DNA from: Sphingomonas sp. Leaf9
GTDB lineage: Bacteria; Pseudomonadota; Alphaproteobacteria; Sphingomonadales; Sphingomonadaceae
Assembly: GCF_001421355.1 (NCBI RefSeq)
Contig: NZ_LMKC01000002.1
Coordinates: 1-64,000 of the forward strand
Direction of reading: 5' to 3'
DNA: 64,000 bases
The stretch's first letter is position 1. Every line of letters starts with the position of its first letter. The translations under genes and the position numbers were made by a program. This document shows positions 53,672 through 61,663 of this stretch, in pieces. The notes under the pieces are model-generated. The model did no database searches and was not told the origin of the DNA. It saw only the letters and a program-made list of their open reading frames with translations.

Positions 53672-54570
53672 GGATAGCTGACCGTCTTGGGCACTTCGGG
53701 GATCGGGATGAATTCCTGCGAATCGCCCGGCACCTTGGGGAAGTTGCCCGCTTTCCAGTCCTGCTTCGCCTGGTCGATGCGGTCGCGGCGCGAGGAGACG
53801 AAATTCCACCAGACATAGCGCGGTGTCGTGAACGCTTCGCCGCCGCACAGCATCACCCGCGCACCGCCCGAGGAGCGCAGCGTCGCGGCGATGCCGGGCC
53901 GCAGGACGTAGAGCGTCATCGGTTCGAGCGCCACGCCGTCCAGCGCGGCGTCGCCATGCGTCAAATAGAGCGCGCGTTCGTCGGCCCCGGCATCGATCGG
54001 GATCGCGCCGTTCGCCTCCAGCACGATATCGGCATAGATGGTCGCGGCGTACTGGGTGGTGGGGGCGGAGACGCCCCACAGGTCGCCCATGACGACGCGG
54101 GCGGTGGCGCCGCTGGCCGAGACGACCGGCAGCCGGGCAGCTTCGACATGTTCGAACGCCGGGTCCATCTCTTCGCGATCCTCGGGCACCGCCAGCCACG
54201 TCTGGATACCCGACAGCAGCGGCCCGCCGGCGCGTTCGTCGGCCGGCGAGCGTTCGGAATGGACGATGCCGTGGCCGGCGGTCATCAGGTTGACCGCGCC
54301 CGGCTCGATCCGGGCATGGGTGCCAAGCGAATCGCGATGGTCGATCGCCCCGCCGAATAGATAGGTGACGGTGGCGAGGTTGATGTGCGGGTGCGGGCGC
54401 ACGTCGATCCCCTGTCCGGGGTCGAGTTCGGCCGGACCCATCTGGTCGAAGAAGATGAATGGGCCGACCATGGTGCGGGTGCGGGTCGGCAGGGTGCGAT
54501 GGACCTTGAACCCGCCCAGATCGTGGGTGACCGGCTGGATCGTCTGCAGGAAGAAGCGGTCGTTTTCCAT
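53668..54570 (-). CDS. Pirin-family protein
   Basis: The ATG at 54570 overlaps the glutathione transferase stop and gives 300 residues. The N-terminal cupin holds the pirin metal-site sequence: RPHPHINLATVTYLFGG, DSLGTH and GHGIVHSER, with TMVGPFIFFDQMGP before it. The C-terminal part (about 180-300) is the second pirin cupin. Bacterial pirins bind iron; some have quercetinase activity and others modulate metabolic enzymes. The exact role here is unknown. The gene is flanked by GST and hydrolase genes with 4-base and 3-base overlaps. Confidence 0.92.
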   Translation of the reverse strand: MENDRFFLQTIQPVTHDLGGFKVHRTLPTRTRTMVGPFIFFDQMGPAELDPGQGIDVRPHPHINLATVTYLFGGAIDHRDSLGTHARIEPGAVNLMTAGHGIVHSERSPADERAGGPLLSGIQTWLAVPEDREEMDPAFEHVEAARLPVVSASGATARVVMGDLWGVSAPTTQYAATIYADIVLEANGAIPIDAGADERALYLTHGDAALDGVALEPMTLYVLRPGIAATLRSSGGARVMLCGGEAFTTPRYVWWNFVSSRRDRIDQAKQDWKAGNFPKVPGDSQEFIPIPEVPKTVSYP

Positions 54571-55274
54571 CAGTCGGCGTCCAGTTCGGGGTAGTGGCGA
54601 AAAATGTCGTCGGTATTGAACGTAATCCGGCGGTCGCTGGCAAGGTAGGCGGCGATGCCGGGCAGCTTCGCCACCTGGTCGTGGATCGCGATCAGGCGGG
54701 CGAGGTCGCGCTCCAGCGTCGCCATCCGCCGGGGAAAGGCATAGCGCAAACCCTCGACCAGCTGGAACAGCGAGGTGTCGACATAGGTCCAGCGATGGTC
54801 GATCGCCCAAGGGCCGCTATGTTCGCCGATCAGCCCGTCGAAATAGCGCAGATATTTGGGCAGGCGTTCGCTCAGGAACTGTTGTGCCGCGCGCGCCGCT
54901 TCCGGGCGCTGTTCGGCATAATAGGCGCCGGTTGCGACCGGATGGTGGACGGCGTGCACCTCGCTCACCAGGTCGGCGATGGTCAGCTGCCACTGGTTCG
55001 CCCATTGCCGGTCGCGGATGCTGGAGAGAGCGAGGCCGTGGCGTTCGCCCAGATGCTGCAGGATGTTGGCGACCTGCGCGATGCGAATGCCGTCGAGGTC
55101 GAGAAAGGGCGGGGCGAGGGGGGCGCGGGGACTGCGCTGCAACTGGTGCTGCATGGCCGCCACCCCGTCCTGCCGGGCGCGGTCGCGATAGTCGATGCCC
55201 GCCGCTTCCATCGGCAGGCGGACGAATTCGCCGCGCCCCTGAATCGTCGGCCAATACCACAGGTCGTAGGTCAA
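54570..55274 (-). CDS. Glutathione S-transferase
   Basis: This 234-residue protein has a thioredoxin-like N-terminal half (LWYWPTIQGRGEFVRLPMEAAGIDY, APPFLDLDGIRIAQVANILQHLGERHGL) and a helical C-terminal half ending near TFNTDDIFRHYPELDAD. The tyrosine and arginine near the start and the IAQVANI turn fit glutathione binding, as in alpha/mu/pi or sigma-like classes. It may conjugate electrophiles; the downstream epoxide hydrolase-like gene agrees with detoxification. It overlaps bolA by 4 bases. Confidence 0.9.
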   Translation of the reverse strand: MTYDLWYWPTIQGRGEFVRLPMEAAGIDYRDRARQDGVAAMQHQLQRSPRAPLAPPFLDLDGIRIAQVANILQHLGERHGLALSSIRDRQWANQWQLTIADLVSEVHAVHHPVATGAYYAEQRPEAARAAQQFLSERLPKYLRYFDGLIGEHSGPWAIDHRWTYVDTSLFQLVEGLRYAFPRRMATLERDLARLIAIHDQVAKLPGIAAYLASDRRITFNTDDIFRHYPELDAD

Positions 55275-55561
55275 TCAGCCTCTCCGGGTGCACGGGCGCG
55301 GATCGCCAGCGCGTGAATGCGGGTCGCAAGCAGATCGGCGAGCGCATGGTTCACCAGTCGCTGCCGCGCGACGCGCGACTGGCCGGTGAAGGCGTCGGCG
55401 ACGATCGCTACCGAGAAATGGGTTTCGCCGGTGCCATCGTCGCCCATATGGCCGGCGTGATGATGGCTGTCGTTGGTCACGGTCAGCCGTGCCGGGGACA
55501 GGGCATCCTGCAGGCGGGCGGCGATCAGGTCGGCGAGGGGCATGGTGGCGGTGTCGGTCAT
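55271..55561 (-). CDS. BolA-family protein
   Basis: The 96-residue product has the BolA fold landmarks: IAARLQDALSPARLTVTNDS, a histidine-rich HHHAGHMGDDGTGETHFSVAIV and RVARQRLVNHALADLL. BolA proteins pair with monothiol glutaredoxins around Fe-S clusters and influence iron homeostasis and morphology. It is the first gene of the leftward GST-pirin-hydrolase run and is divergent from the J-domain gene, as seen in related genomes. Confidence 0.93.
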   Translation of the reverse strand: MTDTATMPLADLIAARLQDALSPARLTVTNDSHHHAGHMGDDGTGETHFSVAIVADAFTGQSRVARQRLVNHALADLLATRIHALAIRARAPGEAD

Positions 55562-55651
55562 CCGACCTATATAACGCGTTTTGCCAAAGGGAGTCGCGGG
55601 CTGCGCGAGAGATTATCCAAGGATCGTCCCAATGCCCGGTTTCATGGGCGG

Positions 55652-56212
55652 ATGGAGGCGAATGGCCGCCCCTGTGAAGTGCCGGGCTGTCCGGAATCGG
55701 GCGAATTCCGTGCGCCGCCGCTGGAGGGTGCGCCGCAGGGGGGCGACCGGCCGAGCGCCTACCGCTGGTTCTGCCTCGACCATATCCGCGCGTTCAACGC
55801 CGGGTATAACTACTTCGCAGGCATGACGGCGGAGGAAATCTACGATGCCCAGCGGCCCTATGCCGGGTGGGAGCGCGAGACGCGCGCCTTTGCACGGGCG
55901 GGGACCGATCCGGGGCCGGCCTGGGCCGACTTCGCCGATCCGCTGGACGCGATCGGGGCGAAGTTCCGCACGGCACGCGAGGCACGGGCCGAGCGGCAGG
56001 ACGGGCGGCCACTCAGCCCGGCGGACCGGTCGGCGCTGAAGGTCATGGGGCTGGCGGTCGATGTCGACCGGACGGGCTTGCGTAAACGCTATTCGGAGCT
56101 GGTACGGCTGTACCATCCGGATCGCAATGGCGGGGATCGCAGCCATGAGGCGGCGTTGCAGAAGGTGATAGCGGCGTATCAGCAGCTGAAGGGCGCGGCG
56201 GCGTTTGCGTGA
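55652..56212 (+). CDS. J-domain protein with C-terminal DnaJ domain
   Basis: From ATG 55652 the product is 186 residues. The frame is open further upstream with no ATG, GTG or TTG before the bolA start. A CTG at 55601 sits seven bases after an AGGGAG and would add 17 residues including ARFHGR, so the true start may lie there. The N-terminal half contains cysteines in RPCEVPGCPE and WFCLDHI that could bind a metal. The C-terminal ~60 residues are a J domain with LRKRYSELVRLYHPDRNGGD and the HPD motif. It should stimulate a DnaK/Hsp70 ATPase; the client is unknown. Confidence 0.85.
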   Translation: MEANGRPCEVPGCPESGEFRAPPLEGAPQGGDRPSAYRWFCLDHIRAFNAGYNYFAGMTAEEIYDAQRPYAGWERETRAFARAGTDPGPAWADFADPLDAIGAKFRTAREARAERQDGRPLSPADRSALKVMGLAVDVDRTGLRKRYSELVRLYHPDRNGGDRSHEAALQKVIAAYQQLKGAAAFA

Positions 56213-56222
56213 GGAAGCATCT

Positions 56223-56350
56223 GCTTGAGGGGACCCCAGCCGTTCGTCCTGAGTAGCCATTGAGCTTGTCGAAAGGGCGTATCGAAGGACTACCACCGGT
56301 GCTTCGATACGGGTCTTCGACTTCGCTCAGCCCCTACTCAGCACGAACGG
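56223..56350. repeat. Intergenic GAGCTTGTCGAA-type inverted repeat
   Basis: The 155-base gap between the convergent J-domain and SRPBCC genes contains TTGAGCTTGTCGAAAGGGCG, then TATCGAAGGACTACCACCGG facing TGCTTCGATACGGGTCTTCG and CTTCGCTCAGCCCCTACTCAG. Complementary segments include CGTATCGAAG / CTTCGATACG and CCTGAGTAG / CTACTCAG. This is a common high-GC proteobacterial repeat type that may serve as a bidirectional terminator. Confidence 0.55.
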
Positions 56351-56367
56351 ACGGGGATGAAGTCAGC

Positions 56368-56829
56368 TCAATCCAGCCCCAGCGCCACCGCCTCCAGCTG
56401 CTGCGCGACCATCGCCCAGCCGCCTTCAAATCCCATTTCGGCGTGCATCTTCGCCGTTTCTTCGTCCCAGTGGCGCGCGGCGGCGCGGTAGAGCGTCGCG
56501 CCGTCGCCGTCCGCATCGAAGGTGAAGACACCGACAAAGGCCAGCCGCTGCGGCTGCGGTATCCAGCCAGGCGCGAAGGCGTTGGTGAACACGATCCGCT
56601 GGCGGTCCGCCACATCGAGGATCACGCCCTCGCCGGTCATCGCTTCGCCGCCGGGGCCGCGCATCGTGGTGGCGAAGCGGCCGCCGGGCACCAGGTCGAG
56701 GCCGAGCAACTCGGTCGTCCACGGACGCGGCGCCCACCATTTCGGCAGATGCTCGGTCCACGCGCGCCACACCGTGTCGACGGGGGCGGGAATGCGCCGT
56801 TCGACGGCGATTTCGTGTTCGGGGGTCAT
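56368..56829 (-). CDS. SRPBCC (AHSA1-like) domain protein
   Basis: The ATG at 56829 overlaps the VOC gene stop and gives 153 residues. The START/Bet v1-type fold is indicated by VERRIPAPVDTVWRAWTEHLPKWWAP, LVPGGRFATTMRGPGG, GVILDVADRQRIVFTN and the C-terminal helix GWAMVAQQLEAVAL. AHSA1-like proteins bind hydrophobic ligands or act as small chaperone or stress proteins. It is the last gene of a four-gene leftward operon controlled, by inference, by the divergent HxlR regulator. Confidence 0.88.
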   Translation of the reverse strand: MTPEHEIAVERRIPAPVDTVWRAWTEHLPKWWAPRPWTTELLGLDLVPGGRFATTMRGPGGEAMTGEGVILDVADRQRIVFTNAFAPGWIPQPQRLAFVGVFTFDADGDGATLYRAAARHWDEETAKMHAEMGFEGGWAMVAQQLEAVALGLD

Positions 56830-57593
56830 GCGCGCGCTCCTGTCAGGCCGAAACGGGCACCCATAGGATCGACGGCGACGACCGAAAAGCTGCCGCCGGG
56901 GATTTGGTCGGGCCCCTGCAGCACCTGACCGCCCCCGTCCACGATCCGCGTGGCGGCGGCGTCGATATCGGCGACATGGGTATAGAATTGCCAACCGGCT
57001 TCCCCGCCCGGCACCATGCCCATCGCCGCGCCGATGGCGACATCGCCGCTCAGCAGGAACTTGTAGTCGCCCCATGCCCCCATCGGCATCGATCCTTCCT
57101 GTCGCCAGCCGAACCGATCGACGTAGAAGGCGATGGCGGCATCGGGGTCGGCGGCGGTCAGCTGGTTCCAGACGAAATGGCCGGGTGTGGCTTGATCGGC
57201 GGCCTGGAAGACGGTGCTGGTCTCTGCGCTCTCGCTGCGCATGATGTAGAGTGCGGCGTGCTGCGGATCGGTCAGCATCGCCATGCGGCCGATGCCGGGC
57301 ATGGTCGTCGGCGGCATATGCTGCGTGCCGCCCGCCGCGATATAATCGGCGGCGGTCGCATCGACGTCATCGACCGCGACATAGCCGAGCCAGGTCGGCG
57401 CCGGCATTCCCTCCGGCATCGCCATCAGCCCGCCGACCATCGCCCCGTCGGGGGCGACGAATAGGCGATAGTCCATGCCCGGCATGCCCGAATCCTGCAC
57501 GGTCCAGCCGATGACGTCGCCGTAAAAGGCCGCCGCCGCGTCGAGGTCGCGGGTCAGCAGTTCGTACCAGATGAAATCGCCCTGCCGGTTCAT
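56826..57593 (-). CDS. VOC-family protein with two glyoxalase-like domains
   Basis: The ATG at 57593 gives 255 residues made of two vicinal-oxygen-chelate units (about 1-120 and 130-255). Unit one has FIWYELLTRDLDAAAAFYGDVIGW; unit two has FVWNQLTAADPDAAIAFYVDRFGW, the usual start of each betaalphabetabetabeta module. Such proteins bind a metal and act in glyoxalase, dioxygenase or antibiotic-resistance roles; this one is close to the predicted enzymes related to lactoylglutathione lyase. The stop overlaps the SRPBCC gene, and the start overlaps the DUF1428 stop. Confidence 0.9.
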   Translation of the reverse strand: MNRQGDFIWYELLTRDLDAAAAFYGDVIGWTVQDSGMPGMDYRLFVAPDGAMVGGLMAMPEGMPAPTWLGYVAVDDVDATAADYIAAGGTQHMPPTTMPGIGRMAMLTDPQHAALYIMRSESAETSTVFQAADQATPGHFVWNQLTAADPDAAIAFYVDRFGWRQEGSMPMGAWGDYKFLLSGDVAIGAAMGMVPGGEAGWQFYTHVADIDAAATRIVDGGGQVLQGPDQIPGGSFSVVAVDPMGARFGLTGARA

Positions 57594-58315
57594 GCCTCTG
57601 CTCCGAAGCGGCGGTCGAAGATCGGCACGAACCCGCCATAGACCATGCGCCTGCCGTCGAAGGGCATGGCGCGGTCGGCCATGCGCGGATCGGCCATCAC
57701 CGCCTGCCACCCGGCGTCGCGGGCGTCCTTCGACGGCCATTCGATCCACGAATAGCAGGCGACCTCGCCGTCGCGCAGATTAACCGCCCGCGCGTAATCG
57801 GTGTGGGTGCCGGCGGGCACGTCGTCGCCCCACCCCTCCACGACGCGCAGCGCGCCATGGTCACGAAAGATGGTGGCGCTGTCGGCGGCGAAGGCGAGAT
57901 AGGCGTCGCGGTCGGCAGCGGCGACCGGGGTTAGGCAGCCATCGACATAGCCCGGCGTCTCGTCGTCGCCGGCGACCATCGCGCCGTCGAACCCGCCATA
58001 GATCAGCCGCTTGCCATCGAACGGCATGCCGAGATCGGCCATGCGCGGATCGGCCATCATCGCCGCACCCACCGCGTCGCGGGTCGCCCGGTCGGGATAT
58101 TCGATCCAGCTGAACAACACATCCTCGTCGTCCGCCAGCGCGACCGATCGCGCGAAGTCGGTATGCTCACCGACCGGCACGTCGTCGCCCCGGCATTCGA
58201 CCATCCGCGTCGCGCCCAGATCGGCAAAGATCGCTGCCGCTTTTGCGACATGCGCTTCATAGGCGGCGCGGTTGCCCCGTGGCACCGGGGTCACGAACCC
58301 ATCGATATAGGTCAT
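57590..58315 (-). CDS. Tandem DUF1428 protein
   Basis: The 241-residue product contains two copies of the DUF1428 domain (about 1-115 and 120-235). Each begins with YIDGFVTPV or YVDGCLTPV, has a VEC/VEG-GDDVP(V/A)G-HTD(F/Y)ARxV segment and ends with DPRMAD-x-x-MPFDG(K/R)R. DUF1428 is a ferredoxin-like alpha/beta barrel of unknown function, normally about 120 residues, so this is an internal duplication or fusion. It overlaps its neighbours by 4 bases on both sides. Confidence 0.9.
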   Translation of the reverse strand: MTYIDGFVTPVPRGNRAAYEAHVAKAAAIFADLGATRMVECRGDDVPVGEHTDFARSVALADDEDVLFSWIEYPDRATRDAVGAAMMADPRMADLGMPFDGKRLIYGGFDGAMVAGDDETPGYVDGCLTPVAAADRDAYLAFAADSATIFRDHGALRVVEGWGDDVPAGTHTDYARAVNLRDGEVACYSWIEWPSKDARDAGWQAVMADPRMADRAMPFDGRRMVYGGFVPIFDRRFGAEA

Positions 58316-58737
58316 GCCGCATCTCCCGCATGCGCCGCCTGCATCGCGGCCATGTCCATGGTGAACGGGCCCCAGCCATGACCGTCGAGATCCTCGAACG
58401 CGCGGCTGTACATATACCCTTCGTCTTGCGGGTCGTGCAGTTCGCGCCCGCCCGCCGCCAGTGCGGCATCGGTGATGGCATCGACGCCGGCCCGGTCGTC
58501 GAACGACAGCGCCAGCAGTACGCCGCTCTCGGTCTTCGCATCGATGATCCGCTTGGGCGTGAAGGTCGCGTAGAAATCGCGGTCGAGCAGCATGACGTGG
58601 ATCGTGTCGGACCAGTTCATCGCCGACGCCCGCTCGTTCGAGAATGTCTCGTTCTTGTCGAAACCGAGCGCGGTGTAGAATGCGGTCGCCGCCGCCACGT
58701 CGGCGACCGCCAGGTTCACGAAAATCATTCTCGGCAT
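58312..58737 (-). CDS. VOC-family lactoylglutathione lyase-like protein
   Basis: The 141-residue product is a single VOC unit: MIFVNLAVADVAAATAFYTALGF, KTESGVLLALSFDDRAGVD, AGGRELHDPQDEGYMYSRAFEDLDGHGWGPF. The GHGWGPFTMDM end is typical of the PhnB-like/glyoxalase subgroup often found beside HxlR regulators. It is the first gene of the leftward operon VOC-DUF1428-VOC-SRPBCC and lies 72 bases from the divergent regulator. Confidence 0.9.
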   Translation of the reverse strand: MPRMIFVNLAVADVAAATAFYTALGFDKNETFSNERASAMNWSDTIHVMLLDRDFYATFTPKRIIDAKTESGVLLALSFDDRAGVDAITDAALAAGGRELHDPQDEGYMYSRAFEDLDGHGWGPFTMDMAAMQAAHAGDAA

Positions 58738-58793
58738 AGCGCCCTCTCCCCGGTTCCCGTGCGAATCACTGTTTGTATTGGATGCGCGTCGGG

Positions 58794-58829
58794 GTTAGAA
58801 AAAGCAACGATGGAGTTAGAAAAAGTAAC
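58794..58829 (+). promoter_or_regulatory. Candidate operator: two GTTAGAAAAAGYAAC boxes 21 bp apart
   Basis: GTTAGAAAAAGCAAC (58794-58808) and GTTAGAAAAAGTAAC (58815-58829) match at 14 of 15 bases and start 21 bases apart, two helical turns. Each has GTT...AAC ends, a palindromic frame. The pair straddles the ATG of the HxlR-type gene in the divergent intergenic region, so autoregulation and control of the VOC operon are likely. Confidence 0.5.
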
Positions 58830-59490
58830 TAAACTGGAAAAGCGGCGCTACGACGATGCCTGTGGCGCGGCGCTGGGCATGGAATATGTCGGCGAACGCT
58901 GGGCGCTGCTGCTGATCCGCGAGCTGTTGCTGGGGCCGCGCCGGTTCGGCGAATTGCGCGGCGGATTGCCGGGGATCAGTGCGAACGTCCTGACGCAGCG
59001 GCTGACCGGGCTGGAGGCGGCGGGGATCGTCGAGCGCCACCGCCTGCCGCCGCCCGCCAATGCGCAGGTCTATGCGCTGACCCGCTGGGGCCATGAGGCG
59101 GAGCCGGTGGTGCTCGCGCTGGCGAAATGGGCGCTCCGGGCGCCGACGCACGACCCGACGCTGCCGTTTTCGGCGGTGTCGCTGATGCTGTCGCTCAAGA
59201 TGCTGCTGGTGCCCGAGCGGGCAGGGGAGGCGCACGCCCGAGTCGCGTTCCGGCTGGGCGACGACCCTTATGTCGCGACATTGGCGGCGGGGACGCTGGC
59301 GGTGGTGCGCGGGGAGGCGGCGGACGTCGACGCCACCTTGTCCGGGGCGCCGCGGGCGTTCCTGCCGGTAATCTTCGGGCGCAAGCCATTGGGCATCGCA
59401 CTGGACGAAGGGGCAATCGCGCTGACCGGGAACCGTGCCATCGCCGAACGGTTCGTCACGCTGTTCCAACTGCCGCGCAAGGTTGAGTAG
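58810..59490 (+). CDS. HxlR-family winged-helix transcriptional regulator
   Basis: The ATG at 58810 gives 226 residues. The N-terminal winged helix (about 12-105) shows DDACGAALGMEYVGERWALLLIRELLLG, RRFGELRGGLPGISANVLTQRL, LEAAGIVERH and YALTRWGHEAEPVVLALAKW, all HxlR features. The C-terminal ~110 residues resemble a sterol-carrier-type (SCP2-like) ligand domain. HxlR proteins often sense reactive aldehydes or quinones. It is divergent from an operon of glyoxalase-like genes, its probable target. No strong ribosome site is seen before the ATG, so initiation may be weak. Confidence 0.9.
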   Translation: MELEKVTKLEKRRYDDACGAALGMEYVGERWALLLIRELLLGPRRFGELRGGLPGISANVLTQRLTGLEAAGIVERHRLPPPANAQVYALTRWGHEAEPVVLALAKWALRAPTHDPTLPFSAVSLMLSLKMLLVPERAGEAHARVAFRLGDDPYVATLAAGTLAVVRGEAADVDATLSGAPRAFLPVIFGRKPLGIALDEGAIALTGNRAIAERFVTLFQLPRKVE

Positions 59491-59553
59491 GCGGCCCGCT
59501 TCGTCCTAAAGACCGCCGCGGCGCATTGCTTCGCGCCCACGCGAAAGGCCCGC

Positions 59554-60552
59554 ATGACCACCGATACCCTGCCCCAGCCGTCCGAGACCACGATCCTGAG
59601 CGCACCCGACCGGATGGTGAAGGTGCGGGACATGTTCGGCATCGACAGCGACCTGGAAGTCCCCGCCTTCTCGGTCGCCGACGAACGCGTGCCCGATGCC
59701 GATCCGGCCTATGTGTTCGATCCGGACACGACGCTGGCAATCCTGGCGGGCTTTGCCCACAACCGGCGGGTGATGGTGCAGGGCTATCACGGCACCGGCA
59801 AGTCGACCCATATCGAACAGGTCGCGGCGCGCCTCAACTGGCCGTGCATCCGCATCAACCTCGACGCGCATATCAGCCGGATCGACCTGATCGGGCGCGA
59901 CGCGATCGTGCTGAAGGACGGGCAGCAGGTCACCGAGTTCCGCGAAGGGCTGTTGCCGTGGGCGTTGCAGACGCCGACCGCGCTGGTGTTCGACGAATAT
60001 GACGCCGGTCGCCCCGACGTGATGTTCGTGATCCAGCGCGTGCTGGAAACCGAGGGTAAACTGACCCTGCTCGACCAGAATCGCGTGATCCGGCCGAACC
60101 CCTATTTCCGGCTGTTCGCGACCGCCAATACCGTGGGTCTGGGCGATACGAGCGGGCTGTATCACGGTACGCAGCAGATCAACCAGGGGCAGATGGACCG
60201 CTGGAACATCGTCGTCACGCTGAACTACCTGCCCGCCGCGACCGAGGCGCGGATCGTGCTCGCCAAGTCGGGCGAATATGACAAGGTGGGCGGCAAGGAA
60301 GCGGTCGAGAAGATGGTGCGCGTCGCCGACATGACCCGCCGCGGGTTCGTCAACGGCGACATCTCGACGGTTATGTCGCCCCGCACCGTCATCACCTGGG
60401 CACAGAATGCGCTGATCTTTGGCGATGTCGGCTTTGCGTTCCGCCTGTCGTTCCTGAACAAGTGCGACGAGGCCGAGCGCGCGCTGGTCGCGGAATATTA
60501 CCAGCGGGTGTTCGGTAAGGATTTGCCGGAGAGCGTGGTCGGTAAGGCGTAA
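59554..60552 (+). CDS. cobS: Cobaltochelatase-type AAA+ subunit CobS
   Basis: The 332-residue product has the CobS/MoxR-like AAA+ core: Walker [10 protein letters not shown] (about 80), [13 protein letters not shown] as Walker [32 protein letters not shown] and [11 protein letters not shown]. Together with CobT it powers metal insertion by CobN in the aerobic cobalamin pathway. In many sphingomonads cobS/cobT are kept without the rest of the pathway. CobT is not directly downstream in this window. A perfect inverted repeat follows the stop. Confidence 0.94.
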   Translation: MTTDTLPQPSETTILSAPDRMVKVRDMFGIDSDLEVPAFSVADERVPDADPAYVFDPDTTLAILAGFAHNRRVMVQGYHGTGKSTHIEQVAARLNWPCIRINLDAHISRIDLIGRDAIVLKDGQQVTEFREGLLPWALQTPTALVFDEYDAGRPDVMFVIQRVLETEGKLTLLDQNRVIRPNPYFRLFATANTVGLGDTSGLYHGTQQINQGQMDRWNIVVTLNYLPAATEARIVLAKSGEYDKVGGKEAVEKMVRVADMTRRGFVNGDISTVMSPRTVITWAQNALIFGDVGFAFRLSFLNKCDEAERALVAEYYQRVFGKDLPESVVGKA

Positions 60553-60571
60553 CGCCGGCGGCGCAACAACG

Positions 60572-60659
60572 CCGTATCCCCGCGCAGGCGGGGATCCAGG
60601 GCCGAGCCGGCCGACGATAGCGTATGCCGCCCTGGATCCCCGCCTGCGCGGGGATACGG
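60572..60659. repeat. Perfect 30-bp inverted repeat downstream of cobS
   Basis: The left arm (60572-60601) and right arm (60630-60659) are exact reverse complements over 30 bases, with a 28-base spacer. Each arm contains the CCCCGC-GCAG-GCGGGG (or its complement) mini-hairpin that also occurs after hisD. It has no coding content and looks like a mobile or REP-type intergenic repeat; it could also end the cobS transcript. Confidence 0.9.
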
Positions 60660-60753
60660 TGTGTGCGTGGAGGGCACGCGCCATACCGGACCAAGCCTTC
60701 GCCCCACCGCGACTCACATTGACTCCCCTGTCAGCAAGCCCCATCCCCCTTCC

Positions 60754-61140
60754 ATGGCTCACCAGCATCCGCTCGCCGTCGTGCCCGGCGACATCGACCA
60801 TATGGGGCACGTCAACAATGCGGTGTACCTGTCATGGGTGCAGGACGCGGTCGTTGCCTATTGGGAGCGGGTGGCCCCGGCCGATGCGGTCGCCAAGCAC
60901 CTGTGGGTCGCGCTGAAGCACGAGATCACGTATCGCCGGCCCGCCTTCCTCGACGATCCGATCGTCGCGACGGTCGTGGCGGAACGGGTGGAGGGTGTGC
61001 GCGCCTATTTCTCGACGCTCATCAAGCGGGGCGAAGAGGTGCTGGCCGAAGTGCAGAGCACCTGGTGTTCGCTGGATGCAATCACGAAGCGGCCTGCGCG
61101 GCTGGCACGCGACGTGGTGCATCGCTTCCTGCCCGAATAA
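60754..61140 (+). CDS. Acyl-CoA thioesterase, 4HBT hot-dog fold
   Basis: The ATG at 60754 gives 128 residues. The hot-dog signature is VVPGDIDHMGHVNNAVYLSWVQDAV with the catalytic Asp, followed by ALKHEITYRRPAFLDDPIVATV. Members hydrolyse acyl-CoA or 4-hydroxybenzoyl-CoA; the natural substrate is not evident. The 201 bases before it hold the inverted repeat. An upstream in-frame extension to 60661 lacks family similarity. Confidence 0.92.
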   Translation: MAHQHPLAVVPGDIDHMGHVNNAVYLSWVQDAVVAYWERVAPADAVAKHLWVALKHEITYRRPAFLDDPIVATVVAERVEGVRAYFSTLIKRGEEVLAEVQSTWCSLDAITKRPARLARDVVHRFLPE

Positions 61141-61263
61141 CGATTTCGTTTTCTGCAATTGCGCTGAAAACCTGCGCAGTTGCGATATTGCGCTGCACAA
61201 CGCACTTCTCCGGTCAACGAACGACGCCCGAGCGTCGAACCTCAACCGACCGGAGACAGACCC

Positions 61264-61557
61264 ATGCGCAGCCTTGCCGCCGCCGCCGCCTTTCGCGTTG
61301 CCCTTGTCGTTGCGGGCATGCTGATCCCGACCCTCGCCTCGGCCAACGAGATTGAGCGTGACGGGTACAAGTTCGATTACAACCGCACCGTTACCGACAA
61401 GGGTGACACCGTGCTGTCGGGCACCGTCAAGTCGACCGGGGAGCCGTTCCGCCTGGTCGTGCGCGACCGCACCGTGACCGGTGACGTCGGTGGCCGCTCG
61501 GTACGCTTCCGCATCGCCAAGCCGCTGCCGAGCGCGGCGCTGGTCGCGGCGCGCTAA
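61264..61557 (+). CDS. Small secreted protein of unknown function
   Basis: I do not recognise a family. The ATG at 61264 follows GGAGACAG and gives 97 residues. A clear signal peptide (ending LASA-NE) leaves a mature protein of about 70 residues: EIERDGYKFDYNR, a VLSGTVKSTGEPFRLVVRDRTVTGDVGGRSV stretch of alternating beta-prone residues and a short Ala-rich end. It is probably periplasmic and all-beta. A rho-independent terminator follows. Confidence 0.75.
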   Translation: MRSLAAAAAFRVALVVAGMLIPTLASANEIERDGYKFDYNRTVTDKGDTVLSGTVKSTGEPFRLVVRDRTVTGDVGGRSVRFRIAKPLPSAALVAAR

Positions 61558-61580
61558 ACGCGATCCGCCTTTTGGTCGCA

Positions 61581-61614
61581 ACGCCCGTCCCCTGCCAAGG
61601 GGGCGGGCGTTTTG
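61581..61614 (+). terminator. Rho-independent terminator after the small secreted protein gene
   Basis: ACGCCCGTCCCC (61581-61592) pairs with GGGG-G-CGGGCGT (about 61600-61610), followed by TTTT. The stem is GC-rich with a short TGCCAA loop. It lies 24 bases after the stop codon at 61557. Confidence 0.75.
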
Positions 61615-61663
61615 CGTTGTGGGTTGGGAAGCCGGGGATAGAGGAGTGCCGAAGCTCCGCCTC

